NCBI GenBank assembly: GCA_000996245.1
Contig: LBYP01000011.1
Span: forward strand, 1 to 45,811
From: Parcubacteria group bacterium GW2011_GWA2_40_23
Lineage (GTDB): Bacteria > Patescibacteriota > Patescibacteriia > UBA11705 > JABHMO01
Length of the DNA: 45,811 nucleotides
Reading direction: 5' to 3'
Shown piece by piece: positions 9,568 through 17,903 of this stretch (position 1 is the first letter of the stretch; the number at the start of each line of letters is the position of its first letter). The notes below the pieces were generated by a model that saw only the letters and a program-made list of their open reading frames with translations, did not search any database and was not told where the DNA came from. Both the position numbers and the translations under genes were made by a program.

Positions 9568-10049
9568 AAAGCTTTAATGGTTTCAATTAAGAGTTTAGTC
9601 ACACGGTCTGCATTATCCTTCATGCGTGTAAAAATTAAATCGATTGTAACACTTTCTTCATAAAATGGATCAGCCATCGGTGTATGAATAACCCTGTCTT
9701 CAAAGAAAGTAAGGTTGCGGTGTTTGGTAAAGTCAACAAATTGATCAAGGAAGACAAAGTCTCCAGGTTTGTATTTTTCTTTTAATGAACCGCATGCAGT
9801 CGTCGCTAGGATATGTGTGCAACCGAGTTCTTTCAGGGCCCAAATATTAGCTCGATACGGAACCTTTGTTGGCATGATGGAATGATCCTTGCCGTGTCGA
9901 GCTAAAATAATGATTTCTCTATTATCGATATTTCCAGTAACTAATTTGTCTGAAGGTTTACCAAAAGGAGTATCAATTTCAAGTTCTTGATGATTTTTTA
10001 TGATTTGTGGGTTATCCATGCCGGAACCTCCGATGATGCCTATTTTCAT
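9564..10049 (-). pseudogene. mtnP: 5'-methylthioadenosine phosphorylase with in-frame internal deletion
   Basis: The first 130 residues match MTA phosphorylase (MTA plus phosphate to adenine plus methylthioribose-1-phosphate): IGIIGGSGMDNP, FGKPSDKLVTGNI, ARHGKDHSIMPTKVPYRANI and TACGSLKEKYKPGDFVFLDQFVDFTKHR. After HTPMADPFY the sequence jumps to EESVTIDLIFTRMKDNADRVTKLL, which resembles the C-terminal end of the family. Roughly 100 residues with the usual EGPRFSTRAES substrate region are missing, yet the frame stays open. It ends overlapping the ugd start (ATGA type). The product is probably inactive. Pairing with apt makes biological sense, since MtnP yields adenine. Confidence 0.8.
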
Positions 10050-10054
10050 ATATT

Positions 10055-10087
10055 ACAAATTACGAATCTGCTACGAATCTACGAATA
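10055..10087. repeat. 33-base intergenic repeat, copy 1
   Basis: Contains TACGAATCTGCTACGAATC and is repeated, with 4 differences over 33 bases, at 43354-43386. Both copies lie immediately upstream of a damaged minus-strand gene. It also contains short internal direct repeats of CTACGAATCT. Confidence 0.7.
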
Positions 10088-10095
10088 ATAATTAC

Positions 10096-10620
10096 TTATT
10101 CGGATAGATATGTAATTAATGATTTAAATGTATATTTTGGGAATTTTTTACTTCCACCAAGAAATGGTAAATCAACAATGACACTAATTCCAACAATTTC
10201 ACCACCTAATTTTTCAACCATATTTACAGTAGCCTGCATTGTACCACCAGTTGCCAATAAGTCGTCGACTATCAAAACTTTTTCTCCTGGAAGAACAGCA
10301 TCTTCGTGCATAGTCAAAATATCTGGACCATATTCTTTTTGATAGCTTTCTTCAATAGTTTTGTAAGGTAACCTCCCTTTCTTGCGAACCAGACTTATAC
10401 CACAACCGAGTTTATAAGCCATAGCTGTACCCAAAAGGAAACCGCGAGCATCGATAACCACGATTTTGTCTATTTCCATCGCCTCGTAAGGCTTAACAAG
10501 CTCATCGATAAGAGCTTTAAAAACATCAGCGTTTTGAAGTAACGGAGTTATGTCTTTAAAATTAACCCCTTTCTGTGGCCAATCTGGTATCTCTCGAATG
10601 TGTTCTTTGAAGTTGAGCAT
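10096..10620 (-). CDS. apt: adenine phosphoribosyltransferase
   Basis: A complete 174 aa APRT that makes AMP from adenine and PRPP in the cytoplasm. The start IREIPDWPQKGVNFKDITPLL is the APRT signature. The PRPP-binding motif VLIVDDLLATGGTMQA is near residue 119. It is the first gene after a sigma70-type promoter, and is followed by mtnP, which would supply adenine. In an organism with reduced purine synthesis this is a salvage step. It shares a transcript with the start of the polysaccharide locus. Confidence 0.95.
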   Translation of the reverse strand: MLNFKEHIREIPDWPQKGVNFKDITPLLQNADVFKALIDELVKPYEAMEIDKIVVIDARGFLLGTAMAYKLGCGISLVRKKGRLPYKTIEESYQKEYGPDILTMHEDAVLPGEKVLIVDDLLATGGTMQATVNMVEKLGGEIVGISVIVDLPFLGGSKKFPKYTFKSLITYLSE

Positions 10621-10640
10621 ATAATTGTAAATTCAATGTG

Positions 10641-10669
10641 ATTTTAGCACAAAAACTGACTCGCTGCAA
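10641..10669 (-). promoter_or_regulatory. sigma70-type promoter of apt
   Basis: Read on the minus strand: TTGCAG, 17-base spacer, TAAAAT, about 20 bases upstream of the apt start. It probably drives apt, mtnP, ugd and part or all of the polysaccharide genes, since no terminator is visible between them. Confidence 0.65.
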
Positions 10670-10692
10670 ATCCCTAAATATTGAGTTTCTTT

Positions 10693-10729
10693 AAAAAAAT
10701 ACGCGCCACAGAAATGATTCCGTGACGCG
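10693..10729 (-). terminator. intrinsic terminator after the 506-aa GC-rich gene
   Basis: On the minus strand, the stem CGCGTCACGGAAT...TTCTGTGGCGCG is followed by TATTTTTTT. Confidence 0.85.
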
Positions 10730-10740
10730 AGTTGATCTAA

Positions 10741-12261
10741 TTAGGCTCGAACGATGTCTGCCGCAGGGTCAGTCGTGAGAACAGGCTTCTCTCCCCGCAA
10801 GAACTCGAACAGGCGTCCATTGTCGAATGCCGCGAGGAGTTCGTCGGCAAAGGGCTCGAGGACGGTGTTCTTGGTATCTGAGCTCGCGAGCTGCAATTGC
10901 AGACGGGGATCACCGATTGTCGTAACGTCCAGCCCTTGAATCCACTGGAGATTCTTTCCGAAGTTTGCCAGCAGGCCTTTGTTCTGACGCACATGATTCA
11001 TGGTGTCGGCCAACATGTCGAGGAACCTGGGGAACAGATTCGTGCCAGACCAACGTCCAAGGATGAACACGTACGGGACGTCTCGCATGAACCCCACGAG
11101 GAAGGGGTCAACATTGCGCAACCAGCGTCCATTGGCCCACTCTTCGCCCGCGATGTCGTGGTAGGGCGTCATGATCGCGACATAGTCGAAGATCTGGAGG
11201 GCTACCTTTAGAACCTCGTTCAGTGCGGGAGGAATGATGTCACGCCCGTTGAACGCAGTAAGCGGACGCTGCTGGTAGTTGTACATCTGGTAAAACCAGG
11301 CGAATTCCTTGCTAGGTACGCGGGCACAGATGTGCTCGTTGATGTTCCGCGGACGCGTCTTTGTGGCTTCGTCCGTCAACACCGGACCACCGTTACCAGC
11401 GCTGAACAACACCGGAGCGGCCGTGAACAATTCGGGAAAAAAGCGATCGGGCAGGAGCATATCGAGACGCAGGATCTTGTGTTTGCGCATCAGATAGAAG
11501 ACCCAACGCAAGCCCTTGAAACGATTGTACTCGGACCGAATGGATACTTGCTGTTCCGGAAGATCGCTGTAGGCTTTGAGATGCTCAACCAGCGCCTTGT
11601 CATCTGTCGCGTCGTCGTGATCCTGGCCGATGTCGTAGGTAAAGCCAAAGGCGCCCATGGACGGGTAGGTGCTCTCGAGAATCCTAGAGGCCTCATTGAC
11701 CAAGTCCAGGCCTTCACCCGTACCGATCATTTGAGCGTAGTATTTCAGCCACTCTCCGAACGGCAGGTTTTCGGCCGCTTGGTTGATGTCAGCCTCGGCG
11801 ATTCTTTTGGCCAGCTTGTGGTAGGGGCTTTCTTGCACTGTCTCACGGAAGATCGCCAAGGTCAGTGCTCTGTCGCTCATGCTACCAGGAACAGCGAGCT
11901 CTTGCCGCAGCTCGGTCACGTTGTCAGCCCGGAAACGTCCCGGTTTTTCCGGATTCGGTCTCAGGTCTTCGAACTTGAACGTGACGTGGGCTCCGACTTC
12001 GAATACGGTCGTGGGGCAAAAGATATCGCCGTTGGTTTCGAGTGTCTCGGTTCCACGATGGGCATCACATAGCCAGCTGAACTTCTCGTGTACGGATTTC
12101 ACACGCGCGACGCAGAGAGGAGTACCGACTTCGTACTCTGCGTCGATGACTTCGTCAGGAGGCAGCAATTCGGTACTTGCATCGCCCGAACCGCTCCCAG
12201 CACTTTCACCCGCACCCGAACTTTGCTCTCCAGTTTGTCCAGTTTTCAGATCGTCAGGCAT
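10741..12261 (-). CDS. unrecognised protein with cold-shock-like N-terminal domain
   Basis: I do not recognise this 506 aa protein as a whole. Residues 1-45 are low complexity (Gly, Ser, Glu). Residues 49-117 (ARVKSVHEKFSWLCD, GDIFC, GAHVTFKFEDL, GRFRADNVTEL) resemble an OB-fold cold-shock domain in motif order, which suggests nucleic-acid binding. The remaining 390 residues look like a mixed alpha/beta globular domain without a known signature. I chose ATG 12261 over the longer ORF because GGGAGGTG lies 5 bases upstream. Base composition is clearly richer in G+C than its neighbours. It has its own promoter and terminator. Confidence 0.75.
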   Translation of the reverse strand: MPDDLKTGQTGEQSSGAGESAGSGSGDASTELLPPDEVIDAEYEVGTPLCVARVKSVHEKFSWLCDAHRGTETLETNGDIFCPTTVFEVGAHVTFKFEDLRPNPEKPGRFRADNVTELRQELAVPGSMSDRALTLAIFRETVQESPYHKLAKRIAEADINQAAENLPFGEWLKYYAQMIGTGEGLDLVNEASRILESTYPSMGAFGFTYDIGQDHDDATDDKALVEHLKAYSDLPEQQVSIRSEYNRFKGLRWVFYLMRKHKILRLDMLLPDRFFPELFTAAPVLFSAGNGGPVLTDEATKTRPRNINEHICARVPSKEFAWFYQMYNYQQRPLTAFNGRDIIPPALNEVLKVALQIFDYVAIMTPYHDIAGEEWANGRWLRNVDPFLVGFMRDVPYVFILGRWSGTNLFPRFLDMLADTMNHVRQNKGLLANFGKNLQWIQGLDVTTIGDPRLQLQLASSDTKNTVLEPFADELLAAFDNGRLFEFLRGEKPVLTTDPAADIVRA

Positions 12262-12314
12262 GAAACACCTCCCAGCAGAAGCAGCCAGCCACAGCAACAT
12301 ACTGCAGCTCGACA

Positions 12315-12331
12315 GGGTAGATCAGCTACCC
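12315..12331 (-). promoter_or_regulatory. short hairpin in the 5' leader
   Basis: GGGTAG/CTACCC, six perfect pairs with a 5-base loop, lies in the leader of the 506-aa gene just after its promoter. It has no T-run, so it may stabilise the mRNA or regulate it; function not known. Confidence 0.45.
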
Positions 12332-12340
12332 ATCAGTTAA

Positions 12341-12368
12341 ACATTACCATTAATGTATATTTTGTCAA
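12341..12368 (-). promoter_or_regulatory. promoter of the 506-aa GC-rich gene
   Basis: Minus strand: TTGACA, 16-base spacer, TAATGT with an upstream TG (TGGTAATGT, extended -10 like). About 80 bases upstream of the start codon. Confidence 0.65.
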
Positions 12369-12400
12369 TATTGGATGACTAATTCATTGTAAATTTAAAC

Positions 12401-12423
12401 AAAAAAATCCTACTAATTAGGAT
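12401..12423 (-). terminator. intrinsic terminator after tRNA-Trp
   Basis: Minus strand: ATCCTAATTAGTAGGAT forms a 6-bp stem followed by a run of T. It separates tRNA-Trp from the promoter of the next gene. Confidence 0.75.
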
Positions 12424-12444
12424 CTTTATTGAAAATATTAAATT

Positions 12445-12518
12445 TGGCAGGGGCGGTAGGAGTTGAACCCACGCTAGAGGTTTTGGAGACCCCTGTACTA
12501 CCGTTATACTACGCCCCC
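12445..12518 (-). tRNA. tRNA-Trp (CCA)
   Basis: A full cloverleaf: acceptor GGGGGCG with CGCCCCT, anticodon loop CTCCAAA giving CCA, T-loop TTCAACT, discriminator G and an encoded CCA end. A promoter TTGAAA-17-TATTAT lies upstream at 12534-12562. Confidence 0.96.
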
Positions 12519-12533
12519 GTAATTACAGAGTTG

Positions 12534-12562
12534 ATAATAACACGAAATTATGATTATTTCAA
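12534..12562 (-). promoter_or_regulatory. promoter of tRNA-Trp
   Basis: TTGAAA, 17-base spacer, TATTAT on the minus strand, ending 15 bases before the tRNA 5' end, directly after the stop of the upstream GT4 gene. Confidence 0.65.
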
Positions 12563-12567
12563 CTGAG

Positions 12568-13728
12568 TTATTCTAAAAGTTTTTCAATATACGCGGCCAA
12601 ATCAAGTCCCTTAACAGATTCTTGAGCATTAAAACTCATACCCGTATATTCTAAATTGCTTAATGCGGTTGTTTTTTGAATAGCTGCAATTAATTCGCCT
12701 TCATTTTTAGGTTTAAAAACAAATCCGGATAAACTTTCTTGAACCAATTCCGCAGAACCGCCAATATCAGCGACAATAACCGGCGTTGCATTCTGCAAAG
12801 ATTCGATAATCACGGTTGGTGAATTTTCATAACATAACGAAGGAAAGATTAAAAAGTCTGAACGTTTAAATAAATCTTCAATTCCATTTCTTTCGATAAA
12901 ACCGATAAGTTCAATATTCCCAGCATTCTTATATCTATCAAGATTTAAATTACCTTTTCCAGCGATAATTAATTTTGACTGAATCTGATTTTTAATCCAA
13001 CAATCCAATAACCAAGATACGCCCTTATGTTCTTCGAGTTGACCAAGATATAAAAATGTATTTTGCTTTACCTTCTTGATATCGGCTACGGTCGGAGGTG
13101 GAAGAACAGGATTACGTAAAACTTCTTTTTCTGATTTTTGAAAAAACCGATGCTCCCAATAAAAGTTTTTTAACCATTCAGACGGAAAAACAGCTTTTGA
13201 AACATTAGAAAATATTCGGCGTAGAATGAATTGGTAAATTTTTGATAAAAATCCATTTTGCATGAAGGATTTTTCTTGGCGCCAAATCATTAATCCCGAA
13301 GGATTTACAAGTTGGATGTCATGCAAAACGTGTATATGTCTAATTTCAAGTTTTTTTATTGCAAGTGGAATTAACATTCCAATACCCTTGAGATTATGAG
13401 TGATTACGAGGTCAGGTTTTTCGTCTCTAAGAATATTTGAAATAATTTGCGCGCTACTAAAATGAAAAACATCGATTATATTCCAGATGAATCTAGTTAG
13501 AAAATGATATTTGTAGTCGTCGAGATAATAAAAAATGTTTAACGGTCTAAAACGATAAACGCGTACATCAGATTCTACTGAGACTTCAATCCCCTTTTGC
13601 GGTTTGGTGGAGATAACAAAAACATCATGTCCAGCTTGTTTTAAACCTTGAACAGTTAATTCAACAATACGCTCGGCACCACCGCGTGTATAAGGTTTGT
13701 AGAGATTTGAGATGACAGCAATCTTCAT
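12568..13728 (-). CDS. family 4 glycosyltransferase
   Basis: A GT-B glycosyltransferase of 386 aa. The N-terminal acceptor loop is NLYKPYTRGGAERIVELTVQGL. The C-terminal UDP-sugar site is in LCYENSPTVIIESLQNATPVIVADIGGSAELV (EX7E, near residue 295). It is last in the second glycan cluster. The 60 bases upstream hold a fragment resembling a CTCAGGATGAC-type dispersed repeat. The sugar specificity cannot be seen. Confidence 0.88.
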   Translation of the reverse strand: MKIAVISNLYKPYTRGGAERIVELTVQGLKQAGHDVFVISTKPQKGIEVSVESDVRVYRFRPLNIFYYLDDYKYHFLTRFIWNIIDVFHFSSAQIISNILRDEKPDLVITHNLKGIGMLIPLAIKKLEIRHIHVLHDIQLVNPSGLMIWRQEKSFMQNGFLSKIYQFILRRIFSNVSKAVFPSEWLKNFYWEHRFFQKSEKEVLRNPVLPPPTVADIKKVKQNTFLYLGQLEEHKGVSWLLDCWIKNQIQSKLIIAGKGNLNLDRYKNAGNIELIGFIERNGIEDLFKRSDFLIFPSLCYENSPTVIIESLQNATPVIVADIGGSAELVQESLSGFVFKPKNEGELIAAIQKTTALSNLEYTGMSFNAQESVKGLDLAAYIEKLLE

Positions 13729-13789
13729 AATTACAATTGAATGGGCATTGCTTTGTCTCCTTCGAGTGCCTCAGGATGACAAAAGATAA

Positions 13790-14770
13790 TTATTTATTGA
13801 ATGTTTTTATTTTCAACACATCACACTCACCGCACGCAATATTTTGCTTGCAACGGAAGCGGCGGAAATTAACATTATTCCAAATCGATTCAAGAGAGTC
13901 TTCTCGAGCGTCCCCCATTATCAGGTTCGGCAAGGCACAACAGGGAGTGGCTTTACCATCTTCATTAATATAAATATCGTTATATGTTCGTAAGCAATAC
14001 TTCCCGAAGCGATGAAGGAATGGGCTTGTTAGTTTAAAAATGAATTTAGAGAAACCATCAGAAGCAACGTGTGGGAGAAAATCGATTCCGATTCCAGTAT
14101 CTTTTATTCTAGATTCTATATTCCGAATTAGTTTTTTCTCATCTTCAAATGAAGGCCTTTCAAATTTCTGAAAGCGGACGTCGAGTCTAGAGAAACGTAA
14201 ACGATTCACACCAATTTCTTTCCCAAACTCGACTACATCGTACAAATCTTGTTCTTTATTTTTATGATAGGTGGATTGCAAATAAATTTCAGTTTTAAAT
14301 TTTTGTTCTCTGACTGTTTTGATAAACTGACGGATATTGTTCAATTGTTCTTGAATTGGATGGCCAAATTCCGCATCATCGGATTTAATCGCATCAACAG
14401 AAAAAGTAATAGCATCAAGTCCACTGTTAATTAGCTTTTGACCCAACTCAGGTGTCAAAAGGTTTCCGTTTGAAGTAAAGCACACATCGCATCCTTTTTC
14501 TTTGCATAATCTAATCATCTCAATTAAATCTGGATGGAGTAAGGGCTCGCCCCAACCTGTCAGCACAACGTTTTTTGCTGTTCCAATATGTCTTAGAACT
14601 TTTTTAAAGTCTTCAAGACTCATATCTCCAAGTCGAACCTTAAGATCAAAACGTTGACACATTTTGCAACTAAAATTGCATTTATTCGTAATTGCAATTT
14701 GCACGTTAGCTGGCGCTGACGGAACTATGTAGAGTAGTCGACGTAAAAACTCAGTTATCATTTTTATCAT
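13790..14770 (-). CDS. radical SAM protein with SPASM-like C-terminal cysteines
   Basis: A 326 aa radical SAM enzyme. The [4Fe-4S] motif CNFSCKMC is near residue 30, followed by VVLTGWGEPLLHPD (the GGE-like SAM-contact motif). A C-terminal cysteine group (CCALPN, CKQNIACGEC) suggests an auxiliary cluster of the SPASM/twitch type. Such proteins modify peptides, sugars or lipids by radical chemistry. Lying between two GT4 genes (4-base overlap with the upstream one), it may act on the glycan or a lipid carrier, but the substrate is unknown. Confidence 0.86.
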   Translation of the reverse strand: MIKMITEFLRRLLYIVPSAPANVQIAITNKCNFSCKMCQRFDLKVRLGDMSLEDFKKVLRHIGTAKNVVLTGWGEPLLHPDLIEMIRLCKEKGCDVCFTSNGNLLTPELGQKLINSGLDAITFSVDAIKSDDAEFGHPIQEQLNNIRQFIKTVREQKFKTEIYLQSTYHKNKEQDLYDVVEFGKEIGVNRLRFSRLDVRFQKFERPSFEDEKKLIRNIESRIKDTGIGIDFLPHVASDGFSKFIFKLTSPFLHRFGKYCLRTYNDIYINEDGKATPCCALPNLIMGDAREDSLESIWNNVNFRRFRCKQNIACGECDVLKIKTFNK

Positions 14771-15930
14771 AATTTTATTTTAAATAAATTTAAATATAAA
14801 TTCTTTAGCTTTTCACTGACGACCGCAGGACGATATTTTTCGTTAACGCATTTCAAGGCATTAGCAGAGAAAAGTTTTTGTTTTTCTTTATTCTGATATA
14901 AAGAAATAATCTTTTCAACAATATCTTGCGGATCATTTGGTTCCAGCAGCAAACCATTGAGATTATTTTCCACAACGCAACGCACCCCGCGCAAATTCGA
15001 GGCCATAATTGGTTTGCCACAGGCCAACGCTTCAATTAAAACAATACCGAAAGCTTCATTTTTATTTATTGATGGTAAAATTACAACATCGGCAAGATTA
15101 TAATATTTCGGTAGATCTTCATTCGATACATATCCAGCGAATTTAATTCTATCTTCAAGTGCCAAGGCTCTAACTTTATCTTGATATTGTGTTTTCAAGT
15201 TGCCTGCACCAATGATCAACGCTTTTATATTTAAAGCCTCAATGGTCTTGATAGCATCAATTAAACAATCAACACCTTTAAAATAATGAGCCCAATCTAG
15301 TCCACCTACAAAGAGAACGACAAAATCATCTAGTGAAAAACCATAATTATTTAGTAATTCTACGCTTTTCTTTGTCGGGAAAAAGCGTTCACTGACATCA
15401 AATGGGATTTCGACAAATTTATTTTTGTGTGCAAAATAATACTTTTTTATAAACGAGTCTTCCACGTAGTCAATCGTTGAAACAACGATTTTATCCGCTA
15501 ATCGTAAAAGCAACGGCGTTAAAACAAACATCGATATTTTATAATACCAATTACGCCAGCCAGCCAAAATCAAATCTTGATGATAAGTTATAACCAACTT
15601 TGTTTTATTGCCTCGGAACAATTTTGCCAAAGTGACAATAAACGCCGCACCAAAAAAGGGAAAATGTAAATGGATTATATCAAAATTAAAAAGCTTGAAA
15701 AATAATTGCGGCACAAATGCGCCATGACCCAATTTTAAAATTGACCTGAGCCGGTCAATTTTGTATTTTCTTTCAATTGATTTTATTTCCTGCGTTTCGG
15801 GTGCAAAAACAGTAACATCAAATCCGGCTTCAGTCATTAACTCTGCTTGATTATGAGCAGCGACACCAAGGCCGCCGCCATAGGGTGGCAAAACGCACAC
15901 TACATGTGCAATTTTTATTTTTTTAGACAT
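14767..15930 (-). CDS. family 4 glycosyltransferase
   Basis: A 387 aa GT-B glycosyltransferase. The N-terminus AHVVCVLPPYGGGLGVAAHNQAELM contains the glycine-rich acceptor loop, and the C-terminal donor site reads NEAFGIVLIEALACGKPIMASNLRG near residue 288. It is translationally coupled to the radical SAM gene and overlaps the upstream small membrane-anchored protein by one base. Confidence 0.88.
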   Translation of the reverse strand: MSKKIKIAHVVCVLPPYGGGLGVAAHNQAELMTEAGFDVTVFAPETQEIKSIERKYKIDRLRSILKLGHGAFVPQLFFKLFNFDIIHLHFPFFGAAFIVTLAKLFRGNKTKLVITYHQDLILAGWRNWYYKISMFVLTPLLLRLADKIVVSTIDYVEDSFIKKYYFAHKNKFVEIPFDVSERFFPTKKSVELLNNYGFSLDDFVVLFVGGLDWAHYFKGVDCLIDAIKTIEALNIKALIIGAGNLKTQYQDKVRALALEDRIKFAGYVSNEDLPKYYNLADVVILPSINKNEAFGIVLIEALACGKPIMASNLRGVRCVVENNLNGLLLEPNDPQDIVEKIISLYQNKEKQKLFSANALKCVNEKYRPAVVSEKLKNLYLNLFKIKL

Positions 15931-16493
15931 TATTTTGTTTCTATTTGAAGGTTTGAAGTTGCTTCACTCTTTAAAACCTGCGTTCGAATTTCACTTATGT
16001 AGGCAGGCTCACAGCTTTTTTCTGGTTTATCATTCAAAATCGTACAGGTGTTAACAAAGTTTAATGGAATTTGACCCTCGAGCGGTTTAGAAAATGTATA
16101 TTCCTCGTAATTATTTTGGATAATGCAATCATTTTGATCATTAGCCTTAATAACACGTAGAACTGAATACGTAATATTGTTTTCTGCAGCAGAATAGTTA
16201 TCTTTAACAATAAGAATGCTTCTGTTTAGACATTTTTCGAAAGCATCAGCAAAACAGGCGGTAACTTCGGCATTATCTTTGCCAGCCTTGAACTTAGCAC
16301 TTGGGTTTTGACTTTCGTACCAAATGCCACACTTTTTATCCGTGCTGTTTAAATATTGTTCAATAGGCGCTGATGACATGTCTTTCATGGCCTGCTTGAT
16401 TTGCATTTGCGAACTTGGATATATTAATTTTACATAACCTAAAATCGCCAATAGAACAATTACGAGTATGATTCCTGTCAACTTTTTCGACAT
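15930..16493 (-). CDS. membrane-anchored hypothetical protein
   Basis: A 187 aa protein of no recognised family. One N-terminal membrane segment (GIILVIVLLAILGYVKLIYP, residues 6-25) would place residues 30-187 outside the membrane. The outer part has six cysteines (as in KKCGIWYE, DCIIQNN, NTCTIL, KSCEPAY), which may form disulfides. It lies inside the glycan operon with near-zero spacing to both neighbours, so a role in the envelope is likely, but no function can be named. Confidence 0.72.
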   Translation of the reverse strand: MSKKLTGIILVIVLLAILGYVKLIYPSSQMQIKQAMKDMSSAPIEQYLNSTDKKCGIWYESQNPSAKFKAGKDNAEVTACFADAFEKCLNRSILIVKDNYSAAENNITYSVLRVIKANDQNDCIIQNNYEEYTFSKPLEGQIPLNFVNTCTILNDKPEKSCEPAYISEIRTQVLKSEATSNLQIETK

Positions 16494-16497
16494 ATGC

Positions 16498-17565
16498 TTA
16501 CCACTTTATTAATTTCTTTATTAGATTAAAATATGAATTTAATATCGGATTACCAATATATTTTAACAAAGGATTATCAATCTCTTGAAATTCAACTCGT
16601 GCTTTAAAATCCGCTAACATTTCTTTATCTGTTTTTTTCCGATATGCATTGACCGCATTCCTCCTTTGGATAATATGATTCCAACTCTTTGGTCGTAAGA
16701 AATATCCAGCAACACGGATTTTAGTTTTCAACCAACCTCTCATACCGGCATACAACCACATTCCTACTTCTAGAAAAAGTAAGGCTGGTAATATCAATAA
16801 TAATGTTCTGATTCGATAATATGTAAATATAGCTAAAAACCTATTTCTTTCGAGGTAATAAAGCATCAAAACACTACGCTTAAACTCATATTTATGATAG
16901 ATTATCGACTTATTTGCTAAGACAATTTTATAACCAGCCAGTTTTGCTCTCCAGGATAATTCCAAATCATCATGGTACATGTAGTATTCTTCATCATAAG
17001 TACCTATCTTGTCAAGTACCGCCTTCTTAATAATTAAAGAACAACCACTGGCATAGCCTTTAATTTCCGTCACCTTTTGTTCCGTTGATTCAACTATTTG
17101 CTGATAGCCATCTGTAAAACCAAAGCCTAAATAATGGAAACTATTACCAAGTGAATTTATTAAATTATTTCCCAGCTTATCTTTTTCGTAAAGCAATACT
17201 TTTGATTGTGCGATGCCAATTTCAGTATCAAATTCCAAAGCCTTAACGAGCTCGCTTAACCAATCATTATCGAAAGCAACATCCATATTCACAATCACGA
17301 AATATTCGCAGCCATCTTTTCTCGCTTGACCTATCCCCGCATTGTTACCGGCTGCATAATTTCCGTCCGGCCGCGGAATAACGGTGGCTGAAGGACAATT
17401 TGAGTCTAAATATTTCAATGTTTGTTCAGTCGCCGCATTATCAACAATATAAATTCTGGTGAGTTCTTTGGGATATGTTTGCTGCATTAACCCAGACCAA
17501 CATTCTATTATAAATTTTTCGGCATACCCCTTGTAGTTTATCAATATTATACCAACTTTTTTCAT
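16498..17565 (-). CDS. family 2 glycosyltransferase, rhamnosyltransferase-like
   Basis: A 355 aa GT2. VGIILINYKGYAEKFI at the start, GNYAAGNNAGI near residue 75, the metal motif VNMDVAFDNDWL near 95 and YHDDLELSWRAKLAGYKI near 195 are typical of the WcaA/rhamnosyltransferase group. The ERNRFLAIFTYYR stretch and the following hydrophobic region are usual near the C-terminus and suggest membrane association. Directly upstream of the small membrane-anchored gene. Confidence 0.88.
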   Translation of the reverse strand: MKKVGIILINYKGYAEKFIIECWSGLMQQTYPKELTRIYIVDNAATEQTLKYLDSNCPSATVIPRPDGNYAAGNNAGIGQARKDGCEYFVIVNMDVAFDNDWLSELVKALEFDTEIGIAQSKVLLYEKDKLGNNLINSLGNSFHYLGFGFTDGYQQIVESTEQKVTEIKGYASGCSLIIKKAVLDKIGTYDEEYYMYHDDLELSWRAKLAGYKIVLANKSIIYHKYEFKRSVLMLYYLERNRFLAIFTYYRIRTLLLILPALLFLEVGMWLYAGMRGWLKTKIRVAGYFLRPKSWNHIIQRRNAVNAYRKKTDKEMLADFKARVEFQEIDNPLLKYIGNPILNSYFNLIKKLIKW

Positions 17566-17566
17566 A

Positions 17567-17902
17567 CTACCCTTTCTTTTTGGCTTGGACTAAAGCGATT
17601 TTCCGCACAAGATCTACAATATCCTTTTCGTTTTTCTTTTGTTTGATCGACATTTTAAATAAAATATAAAAACAAACAAATAAAGCAATATAGATTATCA
17701 GATCAACGCCACGGCCTACTCCCACAAAAGTGGCAATAGACTCAATAATAATCGGAAAAATAGCTATTAAGCCCAAGACCACCCAAAACCCGCACCAAAA
17801 AACCATTAACCAAATTGAAATTTCTTTGTTAATAAAACGTCTAATTGCCTTATAAAGCACAAAGAGAATAAACACTATAATCAATCCTTGAAAAACTGTC
17901 AT
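17567..17902 (-). CDS. DUF2304 family small membrane protein
   Basis: A 111 aa protein with three hydrophobic segments (about residues 5-22, 31-55, 65-85) and a basic tail (MSIKQKKNEKDIVDLVRKIAL). Size, topology and the WLMVFWCGFWVVLGLIAIFP stretch fit DUF2304, small membrane proteins commonly located next to GtrB/DPM-like glycosyltransferases. Here it sits one base from such a gene, as expected. Its molecular role is unknown; it may anchor or help the transferase. Confidence 0.8.
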   Translation of the reverse strand: MTVFQGLIIVFILFVLYKAIRRFINKEISIWLMVFWCGFWVVLGLIAIFPIIIESIATFVGVGRGVDLIIYIALFVCFYILFKMSIKQKKNEKDIVDLVRKIALVQAKKKG

Positions 17903-17903
17903 A

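Noticed and set aside
10741-12378. Several plus-strand ORFs over the 506-aa gene (for example 11332..12072)
   Set aside because: They are antisense shadows in a GC-rich coding region; no ribosome binding sites, and the minus frame has domain-like sequence, promoter and terminator.
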